Origin: Algoriphagus limi
GTDB lineage: Bacteria > Bacteroidota > Bacteroidia > Cytophagales > Cyclobacteriaceae
Assembly (NCBI RefSeq): GCF_024919275.1
Contig: NZ_JANWGH010000001.1
Location: 1,248,296 to 1,312,295, forward strand
Direction: 5' to 3'
DNA: 64,000 nt
The stretch's first letter is position 1. Every line of letters begins with the position of its first letter. The notes under the pieces were generated by a model. It saw nothing but the letters and a program-made list of their open reading frames with translations. It did no database searches and had not been told where the DNA came from. Both the position numbers and the translations under genes were made by a program. Below are positions 35,301-44,875 of the stretch, one piece after another.

Positions 35301-36656
35301 ATGAAAACCCAGTATTTACTCCTCTTTTCTTTCTTATTAGCCTGCTCTCCGGAATCCCAACCGGAAGAGAAAATTGAACGATCCTCAAGTATCTACCTTG
35401 GATTAAGCGATGAAGAATTACTTGATACAGTTCAATATTACACCTTCCAATATTTCTGGAATGGAGCGGAGGAAAATTCCGGAATGGCACCTGAGCGCAT
35501 CCATATAGATGGGATTTATCCTGATAATGATGCGCACATTATTACCACCGGAGGAACAGGAATGGGATTAATTGGGGTTCTTGGAGCTATTGAACGAGGG
35601 TGGATTAACCGTTCAGAGGCTGTGGCCAGATTCGAAAAAATGCTAAACTTTTTAGAAACAGCAGATCGCTTTCATGGAATTTGGCCGCATTGGCTTGATG
35701 GCAAAACGGGAAAAGTCAAGCCTTTCAGTCCAAAGGATGACGGAGCGGATCTAGTCGAATCGGCATTTTTGATCCAAGGCCTTCTAGCTGTTCGGGAATA
35801 TTTTAAAAACGGCTCAGAAACGGAACAAGCAATCAGCAATCGTATCCAGAAACTCTGGGAAGAAATGGAATGGGATTGGCACACTCAGGGCGGAAAAAAT
35901 GTATTGTACTGGCATTGGTCACCTAACTATGGCTGGGACATGAACTTTGCCTTAGAAGGCTACAATGAGACCCTGATCACCTATATTTTAGCGGTAGCCT
36001 CTCCGACACATTCAATCGATCCAGCGGCTTATCATGAAGGTTGGGCTCGATCGGGAGAGATTAAGTCTGCTAATGCAGGAGCTTTTGGCTATCCCCTTCA
36101 GCTTAAACATAATGGAGCGGAAGAAATGGGAGGCCCGCTATTTTGGGCACATTATTCCTACCTAAGCTTAAATCCTCATGGACTTCGAGATCAGTATGCT
36201 GATTATTGGCAAGAAAACCTTAACCAAACATTAATAAATCGGGCTTGGTGTATAGAGAATCCTGGAAACTTTGAAGGATATGGAGAAAAGCTTTGGGGAT
36301 TAACTGCCTCTTACTCGACTGATTTTTACCATGCCCATCGACCTGGAGATGATACAGGTGTAATTTCTCCTACTGCTGCTGTTTCATCCATCGTTTACAC
36401 TCCCAAAGAGTCGGTGGAAGTGATTCGGAATCTGTATGAAAATTATGGAGAAAAGGTATTTGGACCTTATGGATTCTATGATGCGATGAGTCCACACCAT
36501 GACTTCTTTCCACAGCGCTATCTGGCTATTGATCAAGGCCCTATGGTAACCATGATTGAAAATTATCGGACTGGCCTGGGTTGGCGATTATTTATGAATG
36601 CCCCTGAAATCCAAGAAGGACTTCGGAAATTGAATTTTGAATTTGAGGTTCCTTGA
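35301..36656 (+). CDS. GH144-type endo-beta-1,2-glucanase lipoprotein
   Basis: A 451-residue predicted lipoprotein (lipobox LLAC within the first 18 residues) of the family once called glucoamylase-like and now GH144, whose characterised members cut beta-1,2-glucan (sophoro-oligosaccharide release). Signature parts are LLDTVQYYTFQYFWNGAEE, TGGTGMGLIGVLGAIERGW, GIWPHWLDGKTGK, DDGADLVESAFLIQGLL, YWHWSPNYGWDMNFALEGYNE and GPYGFYDAMSPHHDFFP. Domain length is complete. It is divergent from the phosphodiesterase gene and converges on the TSUP permease gene with a 4-bp gap. No SusCD pair is nearby. Confidence 0.85.
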   Translation: MKTQYLLLFSFLLACSPESQPEEKIERSSSIYLGLSDEELLDTVQYYTFQYFWNGAEENSGMAPERIHIDGIYPDNDAHIITTGGTGMGLIGVLGAIERGWINRSEAVARFEKMLNFLETADRFHGIWPHWLDGKTGKVKPFSPKDDGADLVESAFLIQGLLAVREYFKNGSETEQAISNRIQKLWEEMEWDWHTQGGKNVLYWHWSPNYGWDMNFALEGYNETLITYILAVASPTHSIDPAAYHEGWARSGEIKSANAGAFGYPLQLKHNGAEEMGGPLFWAHYSYLSLNPHGLRDQYADYWQENLNQTLINRAWCIENPGNFEGYGEKLWGLTASYSTDFYHAHRPGDDTGVISPTAAVSSIVYTPKESVEVIRNLYENYGEKVFGPYGFYDAMSPHHDFFPQRYLAIDQGPMVTMIENYRTGLGWRLFMNAPEIQEGLRKLNFEFEVP

Positions 36657-36660
36657 TTTA

Positions 36661-37398
36661 TTAACTGAGCATCAATTTTACAGATGCAAATAGAAGCACG
36701 AAGGCTAGGAGGTATTTGAGGGATTTGACAGAAAACTTTTTGGCTCCTAGGTAAGCTCCTAAAATCCCTCCTGCTACAGTCAAAGGAACCAAAATCCATA
36801 ATTCCTCTTTCAAAGGAAGTTGGTAAATACTGGCACCCAAAAAGCCTGCAACGGAATTCAGGAAAATAAAAAGTGCACTGAGGGCAGCCGTTTCTTTGAC
36901 ACCGGCCCAACCAAGCATAAGCACTATTGGCGTAAGGATAATTCCTCCTCCAATCCCAATCATTCCTGATAGAAAACCTATCAGCAAGCCTAACAATGGC
37001 CCCATCCACCACTTTCGCTCTAGCTTCTTTTCATCGGCAATAGGAAAAACACCGGCAAATTTCAAAGCGGGAAAGAGTAACAAGGCTCCCAAGACTTTCT
37101 TGTAAATCGAAGCATCCAGTAAAATCGTCCCCCCGAGATATGCCGCCGGAATGGAGAAGATAATCAAGGACCAAAATAACTTGGTCGGAAAGACTCCTGC
37201 TTTCCGATAATTCAAAAAGGAAGCCATGGAAACCATCATATTGAGAATCAAGGCGGTTGGTCGAATTTCTTCAGGCGCAAAGCCCAATAAGGCCAATATC
37301 ATCAAATAAGAACTTGCTCCTCCATGCCCCACGGAAGCATATAAAAATGCCGCAAAGGGCATGAGAATAAACAGTCCGTAGTAAATCAGATCTTCCAT
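36661..37398 (-). CDS. TSUP (TauE/SafE) family permease
   Basis: A 245-residue membrane protein with about eight helices in two repeats. The first repeat has FAAFLYASVGHGGASSYLMI and the second GFLSGMIGIGGGIILTPIVLM, the family hallmark. TSUP proteins export sulfite, sulfoacetate or other organosulfur anions. The ATG at 37398 overlaps the moeA stop (TAATG), which is better than the TTG codon 6 bases earlier. Co-transcription with moeA-moaA suggests a link with sulfur or molybdenum-cofactor metabolism, but the substrate is unknown. Confidence 0.85.
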   Translation of the reverse strand: MEDLIYYGLFILMPFAAFLYASVGHGGASSYLMILALLGFAPEEIRPTALILNMMVSMASFLNYRKAGVFPTKLFWSLIIFSIPAAYLGGTILLDASIYKKVLGALLLFPALKFAGVFPIADEKKLERKWWMGPLLGLLIGFLSGMIGIGGGIILTPIVLMLGWAGVKETAALSALFIFLNSVAGFLGASIYQLPLKEELWILVPLTVAGGILGAYLGAKKFSVKSLKYLLAFVLLFASVKLMLS

Positions 37399-38594
37399 TA
37401 CCAAGGATAAAACTTTACCAAAGAACCAGCATCCAGCTTTTCAACTTCTTCAGGGATTTCTACAAAACCAGAAGCAGTTCCGAAAGAAATCAAGTTGAAA
37501 GACTCCTGACCTTGCAAAACCCGAATTTGACTTCCCAATTTCTCTGCCTTCAAAAATTGAGTTAGGGGAATCTTTTTTTCAAATCCTTCCATCAAAGGCA
37601 GTAATTCAAACCGTTCCCAAGAAGAATCATCCCCTTTCCAGGAAAGCAGAAAAGGTTTGACGTATTGCATAAAACAAGAAAGAACCGAAGCGGGATTTCC
37701 CGGTAGGGCAAAAACCATTTTTGCACCTTTTCTTCCTACGAAAAGGGGTTTTCCAGGTCGCTGTTTGAGTTTATAAAAAAGTGGCTCAACTCCATTTTCT
37801 TGCATTGCCACCTGTACAAAGTCATATTCACCAACAGAAATTCCACCTGTCACCAAAACTATATCTGACTCTTCCAAAGCCTTTGCTATGGACTCAATCA
37901 CTTTTTCTTTATCATCAGAAACTTTTCGAGTAGTTATTTTTCCGATTCCCAAAGAGGAAAGCCAAGCTTCCAATGCAGGTCCATTGGCATTGTATATTTG
38001 ACCAACTTGGAGTTGTTCACCAACATTTTTAATCTCATTTCCAGTCAATAGAAGGCTAACTGATGGATACTTCCAAGCCTTTACCTCTCCTACTCCCACA
38101 GAAGCCAACAAACTCACCATTCCTGGAGTAATTTTTTTGCCTGGATTGGCGATAACAGCCCCTTCCTTACACTGAGAACCACGGTAGCGCACATGACTTC
38201 CTTTTTCCAAATGATCTTTTTGGATAAAAATTTGATCTCCTTGTCGCTGCACTTTCTCCTGCATGATAACCGTATCCGCTCCTAGTGGAATTGGTGCTCC
38301 GGTAAAAATCCGAACTGCCTGTCCCTTTTCTAAAACTTGATCTCTAAAACTTCCTGCCGCGACCTCCCCAACTACTTGGAGAGAAATACCTTCCTCTTTA
38401 TTTTTCAAAAAATCATCATCCCAACAAAATGCATATCCATCCATTGCGGAATTATCAAAAGAGGGGACATCCAATCGGGAAGTAATTGCCTCTGCCAAAA
38501 AATAACCGCAGGATTCTGAAATGGGTAAAGTAATAACCTTCCTATGAATTTGCTGTTTTTGTAAAATGGCCTTTGCTTCGGAAACGCTGATCAT
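37398..38594 (-). CDS. moeA: molybdopterin molybdotransferase MoeA
   Basis: A 398-residue enzyme that inserts molybdate into adenylylated molybdopterin. Motifs are DVPSFDNSAMDGYAF in domain I, FTGAPIPLGADTVIMQE, LLTGNEI with IYNANGPAL, the VLVTGGISVGEYDF loop and LPGNPASVLSCFMQYVKP. The ATG at 38594 is chosen because it follows the moaA stop by one base (TAATATG); the frame extends 12 bases further only with a TTG codon. The stop is shared with the start of the TSUP gene. Confidence 0.95.
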   Translation of the reverse strand: MISVSEAKAILQKQQIHRKVITLPISESCGYFLAEAITSRLDVPSFDNSAMDGYAFCWDDDFLKNKEEGISLQVVGEVAAGSFRDQVLEKGQAVRIFTGAPIPLGADTVIMQEKVQRQGDQIFIQKDHLEKGSHVRYRGSQCKEGAVIANPGKKITPGMVSLLASVGVGEVKAWKYPSVSLLLTGNEIKNVGEQLQVGQIYNANGPALEAWLSSLGIGKITTRKVSDDKEKVIESIAKALEESDIVLVTGGISVGEYDFVQVAMQENGVEPLFYKLKQRPGKPLFVGRKGAKMVFALPGNPASVLSCFMQYVKPFLLSWKGDDSSWERFELLPLMEGFEKKIPLTQFLKAEKLGSQIRVLQGQESFNLISFGTASGFVEIPEEVEKLDAGSLVKFYPW

Positions 38595-38595
38595 A

Positions 38596-39576
38596 TTAGC
38601 CTCCAATTTTGATCATACTTCGATTAATAATCTGATCGGGATTGGCCTTCAAATAATCTGGATCAAATTGTCCTCCAAGCGCTTTGTGTTTACGAGAAAT
38701 AGACAATCGGATCAATTTTTCTACATCCTCTCCTTTTCGTAGAGCTCCCAATAAATCCAGCTCTTCTTTTCCAAAAAGGCAATTTTTGATTTTACCATCC
38801 GCAGTCAGACGAATCCTATTACAACCTGCACAGAAGTTTTCGCTCATGGTAGTGATGAAAGCAAAGGTTCCTGCAAAGCCCGGAACTTTGTACTTTTTCG
38901 CTGTGTCGTGTTTTTTGTCTTCGAGCTTTTCGATGGAATATTTTTCTTCTACCAAAGTCAACATCTGAGAAGCTGTCACCACCTTTTTGCTTTTCCAGTG
39001 ATTTCCGGCAAATGGCATGAATTCGATAAAGCGAACATGGAGAGGTTGCTTTTCTGTCAAAGCAACAAAATCACAAATCTCATCCTCGATTAATCCATGA
39101 AGGGCAACTGCGTTGATTTTCACACGGAAACCTTCATCCAATAACAGAAGGATATTATTCCAAACTTGCTCGAGATTATCTCTTCGAGTCAGTTGTATGA
39201 ATTTTTCACGATTTAAGGTATCCAAGGACACATTAACCGAGCGAACTCCAGCTTTTTTCAACGCATCAATATGCTTATTAATTAAAACGCCATTGGTTGT
39301 CAGCGTAAGTTCGACTGGGTGATGAGATAGGTGTTCTAGGATTTCAGGAAACTCCTTTCGAACAAGAGGCTCACCTCCCGTTAATCGGATTTTTTTGACC
39401 CCAAGTTGAATGAAGGTTTCCGCTAGTTTCAAGATTTCATCCTTACTCATCAGCTTGGACTGGGGCATCCATTCCATCTCCTCCTGCGGCATGCAATAGG
39501 TGCAACGGAAATTACAATGATCCGTCAGCGAGATGCGCAAGTAATCGTGAATACGTCCAAATGAATCCTGAAGCAT
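38596..39576 (-). CDS. moaA: GTP 3',8-cyclase MoaA
   Basis: A 326-residue radical SAM enzyme for the first step of molybdenum-cofactor synthesis. The N-terminal cluster is in DHCNFRCTYCMPQEEMEW and the second, substrate-binding cluster cysteines are in NFCAGCNRIRLTADG followed by NCLF. The GGEPLVRKE and SLDTLNREKF segments are standard. The protein ends in the conserved C-terminal Gly-Gly (MIKIGG), needed in the family for catalysis. It is the first gene of the moaA-moeA-TSUP run; moaC, moaD, moaE and moeB are not in the window. Confidence 0.96.
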   Translation of the reverse strand: MLQDSFGRIHDYLRISLTDHCNFRCTYCMPQEEMEWMPQSKLMSKDEILKLAETFIQLGVKKIRLTGGEPLVRKEFPEILEHLSHHPVELTLTTNGVLINKHIDALKKAGVRSVNVSLDTLNREKFIQLTRRDNLEQVWNNILLLLDEGFRVKINAVALHGLIEDEICDFVALTEKQPLHVRFIEFMPFAGNHWKSKKVVTASQMLTLVEEKYSIEKLEDKKHDTAKKYKVPGFAGTFAFITTMSENFCAGCNRIRLTADGKIKNCLFGKEELDLLGALRKGEDVEKLIRLSISRKHKALGGQFDPDYLKANPDQIINRSMIKIGG

Positions 39577-39639
39577 AGTGCTATGATAGAGATTATTAGC
39601 TGAAGATTAAAATGATTTGGTATCAAGCGGAAAATCCTG

Positions 39640-40548
39640 CTATGATTGGCCTGATTTACGGAATTGAGTGGGACTAAGATTTATCTGTTTTTTAAAGAAA
39701 TTATTAAAATGAGTCACCTCTGAAAAGCCAAGCGAATAGGCAATTTCAGACACATTCCAGTTACTCTGCTTTAGGAGAATTTTGGATTCTTGAAGCAACC
39801 TTTCAGAGATCAATTGGGTAGTCGTTTTCCCTGTCATTTCCTTCACAGCCCGGTTCAGGTGATTCACATGAATATTGAGCTGATTGGCAAAATCCGATGC
39901 AGAACGCAATTGGATTTGCCTATGATTTTCATCGATGGGAAATTGTCTTTCCAGCAATTCCATAAAAATGGAAGCAATTCGAAGTGATGCATTTCCTAGC
40001 TGAGCAGTCTGTACCTCAGCAGGCTGCAGCTTCATCCCAAAATGAATCAACTCAAATACAAGGTTACGAATTCGATCATATTTGTATTTGTATTCAGAAT
40101 CGATTTCCTCCTGCATCTTTGAAAAGATTTCCTCAACCTCAATAGCTTCCTCATCTGTCAACTCGAATACATGGGTTCCATTGGGCTGAAATACCTCATA
40201 CTGATGGATTTGACCAAAATTCATGAAGAAATGAGGATTGAATATGCAGTAAATTCCTGACGTAATCTGATCTAAATGGTCCCATTTGTAAGGAACCATG
40301 GGGTTTGAAAAAGACAGGGCTTGTTTTTTTACCTCATAAACCCGGTCGGCATAATGCACCGAACTGGCTCCCTTTACCAACATCAATTTGTAAAAATCCC
40401 TTCTTCGATATGGGAGCGTTTTAACCTTTCCTTCCAAGTAAGGCTCTAGCCGAAAAATATTAAAATGGCCAAAGTCATTCTTTAGACTTTCAGGAATCCA
40501 GTTAAACTTCCTTTTATAAAACTCCTCTAATGTCTCCTTCTTCTCCAT
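39640..40548 (-). CDS. AraC family transcriptional regulator
   Basis: A 302-residue regulator. The N-terminal half is a cupin-like sensor domain (YRRRDFYKLMLVKGASSVHY, QALSFSNPMVPYKWDHLD); the last 100 residues form two helix-turn-helix units, with NWNVSEIAYSLGFSEVTHFNNFF as the second recognition helix region and SPTQFRK at the end. It starts 2 bp after the outer-membrane barrel gene and so is co-transcribed with it. Effector and targets are unknown; the operator-like array at 41418-41700 is a candidate target. Confidence 0.92.
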   Translation of the reverse strand: MEKKETLEEFYKRKFNWIPESLKNDFGHFNIFRLEPYLEGKVKTLPYRRRDFYKLMLVKGASSVHYADRVYEVKKQALSFSNPMVPYKWDHLDQITSGIYCIFNPHFFMNFGQIHQYEVFQPNGTHVFELTDEEAIEVEEIFSKMQEEIDSEYKYKYDRIRNLVFELIHFGMKLQPAEVQTAQLGNASLRIASIFMELLERQFPIDENHRQIQLRSASDFANQLNIHVNHLNRAVKEMTGKTTTQLISERLLQESKILLKQSNWNVSEIAYSLGFSEVTHFNNFFKKQINLSPTQFRKSGQS

Positions 40549-40550
40549 GA

Positions 40551-41327
40551 TTATTTTTTTGAAAAGGTGCTGTTAAACTTATACAGCAAACTCAGGTTCC
40601 AAACTAAATCGTCTCCGGCAATGGTTGAATTGACTTTTTGGTTGAAAAAAGCCTGAAACTGTATAGGATAGTCTCCCTTTTTGAAAGTAAAAGCAGAATT
40701 CAGATAATAGCCCGAATTCTCATCCACACTCAGAAAAAATATCTGAGGATTAATCATCAAACTCACATCTGACACTAAAACGATCTCAGGCAAACCAATG
40801 TTCAATGCCAGAAAATCCGAGTTTTGAGGTCCTGTGCGCTGAAGTCCTGATCCATGCAAAAAATACAGTCCCAAGGAGAATTTATCAGTAATTTGATACT
40901 TGGAATTTAGCTCTCCGGCCACATAGCGGTTCGCAACAAATTCTTTAGAAGGCTTACCATCTACAATCACATCTCTTTCCTGAAAAAGAAAAGCAGGGTG
41001 ACCTCCCACGGTCAATGTAAAGCGCTTGTCTTTTACCAGCTTATATCGTCCCCAAAAGACAAAAGACCAAGGTTTTCCATCCATCCCAAAGCGAATCATA
41101 GGGTCAAAGGATAGTCGCTCTCCCCCCATCGTAAGGTCAAAGAATACGGCTGGACGGCCCAAAGAGAAGGAAGGAATGATCGACACCCCATTATTGGTCG
41201 CTGTTATTGTTCCTCCAATATGTCTTTCAGGTGATTGAGAGGTATCCCCTTCCTGAGCCAGTAATGGAGATGAGAAAAGCAATCCAAGCATAATCGAATA
41301 AAGGATCGCCGTTTTAAGATTTTTCAT
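40551..41327 (-). CDS. secreted protein, probable outer-membrane beta-barrel
   Basis: A 258-residue exported protein with signal peptide about 1-25 (SSPLLAQ-E). The mature part alternates polar and hydrophobic residues in strand-length runs (FVFWGRYKLVKDKRFTLTVG, FSLGLYFLHGSG, VSLMINPQIFFLSV, WNLSLLYKFNSTF) and ends near an aromatic, as in outer-membrane barrels. No family is recognised. Pairing with an AraC regulator 2 bp downstream suggests a regulated envelope protein. Its upstream region is shared with the aldo/keto reductase gene. Confidence 0.65.
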   Translation of the reverse strand: MKNLKTAILYSIMLGLLFSSPLLAQEGDTSQSPERHIGGTITATNNGVSIIPSFSLGRPAVFFDLTMGGERLSFDPMIRFGMDGKPWSFVFWGRYKLVKDKRFTLTVGGHPAFLFQERDVIVDGKPSKEFVANRYVAGELNSKYQITDKFSLGLYFLHGSGLQRTGPQNSDFLALNIGLPEIVLVSDVSLMINPQIFFLSVDENSGYYLNSAFTFKKGDYPIQFQAFFNQKVNSTIAGDDLVWNLSLLYKFNSTFSKK

Positions 41328-42695
<1,368 letters not shown>

Positions 42696-42817
42696 TTTGA
42701 TTAGGCCTAGATGAAAATCATTGACGAGCTTCTTTAAAAAAGACTATTTCTTTCATTTGCAGCCAACATTTCAATATCGTCGCAAATTTCCTTTAGCTAA
42801 TTAGTAGCTAATAAAAT

Positions 42818-43726
42818 TTAATTCACTGACTCCCGAAACTCCTTTGGAGACATTCCAACTTGTTGCTTGAACAATCGGGAAAAGTGCTGGGGGTATTTGA
42901 ATCCTAATCCATAGGCTATCTCTGAGATGGAAAGTTCTGGATCATATATTCGTTGTTTTGCGATTTCGATTAGCTTGAGCTGTATAAATTCCTGTGCACT
43001 TTTACCGGTTTCCTTTTTCACCAAATCACCAAAATAATTCGGGGAAAGATTCTGCTCTTTTGCAAAATAAGCCACAGAAGGAATTCCTTTTTCTTGTGCT
43101 TTTCCAGACCGGATATAGGATTTGAGTGCCGATTCGAATTGCTCTACCACGTTTCTATTGACTGAATCCCTGGTAATAAACTGTCGATCATAAAAGCGCT
43201 GGCAATAATTCAAAAACAGCTCAATCGCTGAAAGGATGACTGTTTTACTGTGCTTGTCAATTCTTTCAGAAAGTTCATCCTGAATCTTGAAAAAGCAATC
43301 CATTACGATTTGCCGCTCTTTCGGTGACATATGCAGCGCCTCATAAGTCTCATAAGAGAAAAAGTTATAATCATCGATTATCTCACCCAGGTGAGTTCCT
43401 AGAAGCAGGTCCGGATGAAAAAGAAGTGCATACCCCGACATTTTTGGTCGCTTTCCGATTTTCGAAATATTGATTACTTGACCGGGCCCAATAAACACCA
43501 ACGTTCCTTCTTGGAAATCGTAATTCTTACGACCATAGCGGATTTCACATTCCTCCCCTTCCTTAAGAAAAACTCCATAAAAATGGTAACGAACCGCCTT
43601 TGTTCCCGGATTCTTAGGCCACTCACCCTTTGATAAATCCACAACAGTGACCAAGGGATGCATACTTGTTAATTTCAAAGGAGCGCAGTAGTCGTTTACG
43701 CTTTGGAGATCTACGATTTCTTCCAT
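42818..43726 (-). CDS. AraC family transcriptional regulator
   Basis: A 302-residue regulator, the second AraC protein in 4 kb. It has an N-terminal cupin-like domain (FQEGTLVFIGPGQVINIS) and a C-terminal pair of helix-turn-helix units (SVAYFAKEQNLSPNYFGDLV and LSISEIAYGLGFKYPQHFSRLF, ending SPKEFRES). It is divergent from the NTF2-like genes and convergent with the aldo/keto reductase gene; such regulators often control the divergent neighbour. A CAAAAATA (minus-strand TATTTTTG, 43744-43751) lies 18 bp upstream as a possible -7 element. Confidence 0.92.
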   Translation of the reverse strand: MEEIVDLQSVNDYCAPLKLTSMHPLVTVVDLSKGEWPKNPGTKAVRYHFYGVFLKEGEECEIRYGRKNYDFQEGTLVFIGPGQVINISKIGKRPKMSGYALLFHPDLLLGTHLGEIIDDYNFFSYETYEALHMSPKERQIVMDCFFKIQDELSERIDKHSKTVILSAIELFLNYCQRFYDRQFITRDSVNRNVVEQFESALKSYIRSGKAQEKGIPSVAYFAKEQNLSPNYFGDLVKKETGKSAQEFIQLKLIEIAKQRIYDPELSISEIAYGLGFKYPQHFSRLFKQQVGMSPKEFRESVN

Positions 43727-43837
43727 GGCAAAAGGATTTGAATCAAAAATAAAAAGAGTCCCTGGATAAAATGGCCTTTCTGTAATAATGGTATGTAATT
43801 CAGTAATTAGGTTAAGTGTTTTATAATTAATGAGATA

Positions 43838-43845
43838 TAATTTTG
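43838..43845 (+). promoter_or_regulatory. -7 element before the NTF2-like gene
   Basis: TAATTTTG matches TAnnTTTG and lies 25 bp before the ATG at 43870. TTTGAA hexamers occur here at 43842 and at 43737, 105 bp apart. Confidence 0.6.
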
Positions 43846-43869
43846 AACTAAAACAAAATCAATAGGCAT

Positions 43870-44319
43870 ATGAAAAAATTACTCTTTGGACTGACCCTTT
43901 TAGTGCTGACTTCTACTTGGTCATTAGCACAATCCACTATTGAAAAAGAAGTTTATGAACTTTCCATGAACAAATGGAAATGGATGGCCGAAAAAGACAT
44001 CGCCAAGCTCACTCCCCTTTTCCATCCAGAAGCGAAGTTTGTCCACATGAGTGGTACCTGGACCACTGCCCGAGAACTCGAGATTATCGAAACAGGTAGC
44101 ATTTGGTACAAAAATACGGCAGTTCATGATACAGCCATCGAATTGTTTGGTAATTCAGCAGTTGTTTGGAATCGAATCACCCTGACAGCTCATGTGAGAG
44201 GAAATGATGTGGAAAATGAATTTACCGTTACGGAAGTTTACCAAAAAGAAGGCTCGGATTGGAAAATGTTGGCCTTGACCTTCAGTAGTGTGCGTGATAC
44301 TCACGAGATTCAAAAGTAA
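43870..44319 (+). CDS. secreted NTF2-like (DUF4440-type) protein, copy 1
   Basis: A 149-residue exported protein. The signal peptide is about 1-21 (TWSLAQ-S). The mature domain is a cone-shaped NTF2-like fold: a helix ending KWKWMAEKDIAKLTPLFHPEAKFVH, a strand pair with GTWTTARELEIIETGSIWYK, and the curved sheet ending VTEVYQKEGSDWKMLALTFSS. Such proteins are often small ligand-binding or isomerase-like. The next gene is a clear paralogue (KWQWMADKEADKLAELFDDKSVFVH in the same place), so a tandem duplication is evident. Function unknown. Confidence 0.85.
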   Translation: MKKLLFGLTLLVLTSTWSLAQSTIEKEVYELSMNKWKWMAEKDIAKLTPLFHPEAKFVHMSGTWTTARELEIIETGSIWYKNTAVHDTAIELFGNSAVVWNRITLTAHVRGNDVENEFTVTEVYQKEGSDWKMLALTFSSVRDTHEIQK

Positions 44320-44337
44320 GTATTGAAACCCATTGCC

Positions 44338-44361
44338 CCGGTCAGTGTCTCCACTGACCGG
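44338..44361 (+). repeat. perfect intergenic hairpin without T-tract
   Basis: CCGGTCAGTG (44338-44347) and CACTGACCGG (44352-44361) form a 10-bp perfect stem with a TCTC loop between the two NTF2-like genes. No T-run follows on either strand, so it is not a classical terminator. An mRNA-stability or processing element is possible. Confidence 0.7.
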
Positions 44362-44425
44362 AACTTTAAGATAAATTAAATAAGTGAGGACACTCAATTC
44401 GGCAATCCATATAAAACTATCCATC

Positions 44426-44872
44426 ATGAAAAAGACACTAATCAGTTTATTTTTAGTCCTTTTGGCCACGCAGGTCACTTTCGGACAAACTAGTCCCGAA
44501 CAACAAGAGATCATCGAACTCTCCAAAACCAAATGGCAGTGGATGGCAGACAAAGAAGCTGACAAACTAGCAGAGCTGTTTGATGACAAGTCTGTCTTCG
44601 TCCACATGGGAGGCTCATGGGGAAAAGAGCGAGAAATCGACATCATTCGAAGCGGTGGAATTTGGTATAAAAAAGCAGATATCCATGAGGTTTCGGTAGA
44701 AATCATTGACAATACGGCCATCCTCCTCAACCGTATCACGCTAATAGCGGAAGTTGGGGGCAATGAGGTTACCAATCCGTTTGAAGTAACGGAAGTGTAC
44801 ATCAAAAAGGCTGATGGATGGAAGCTGGGTTCACTCTCCTTTACCCGATTGATGACTCCAGGTGGACAATAA
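44426..44872 (+). CDS. secreted NTF2-like (DUF4440-type) protein, copy 2
   Basis: A 148-residue exported paralogue of the preceding gene, with signal peptide about 1-20 (QVTFGQ-T). It keeps the same blocks: WQWMADKEADKLAELF, VHMGGSWGKEREIDIIRSGGIWYKKA (divergent in the middle) and VTEVYIKKADGWKLGSLSF. The frame is open to 44384 but the ATG at 44426 begins the signal peptide and is preferred. It precedes the flavodoxin lipoprotein gene by 3 bp, so a transcript from the first NTF2 gene through the flavodoxin is likely. Confidence 0.85.
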   Translation: MKKTLISLFLVLLATQVTFGQTSPEQQEIIELSKTKWQWMADKEADKLAELFDDKSVFVHMGGSWGKEREIDIIRSGGIWYKKADIHEVSVEIIDNTAILLNRITLIAEVGGNEVTNPFEVTEVYIKKADGWKLGSLSFTRLMTPGGQ

Positions 44873-44875
44873 ACA

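Noticed and set aside
36563..37012. A 149-residue minus-strand open frame
   Set aside because: It overlaps the GH144 end and the TSUP gene in a different frame; the in-frame TSUP motif GMIGIGGGIILTP shows which frame is real.
42696..42817. TTAGCTA/TAGCTAA hairpin at 42793-42811 as a terminator
   Set aside because: The stem is AT-rich, 7 bp, with no T-tract on either strand; not supported as a terminator.
44155..44805. A 216-residue open frame on the minus strand across the NTF2-like paralogues
   Set aside because: It is antisense to two genes with clear signal peptides and paralogous domains, and crosses the hairpin at 44338; no family features.
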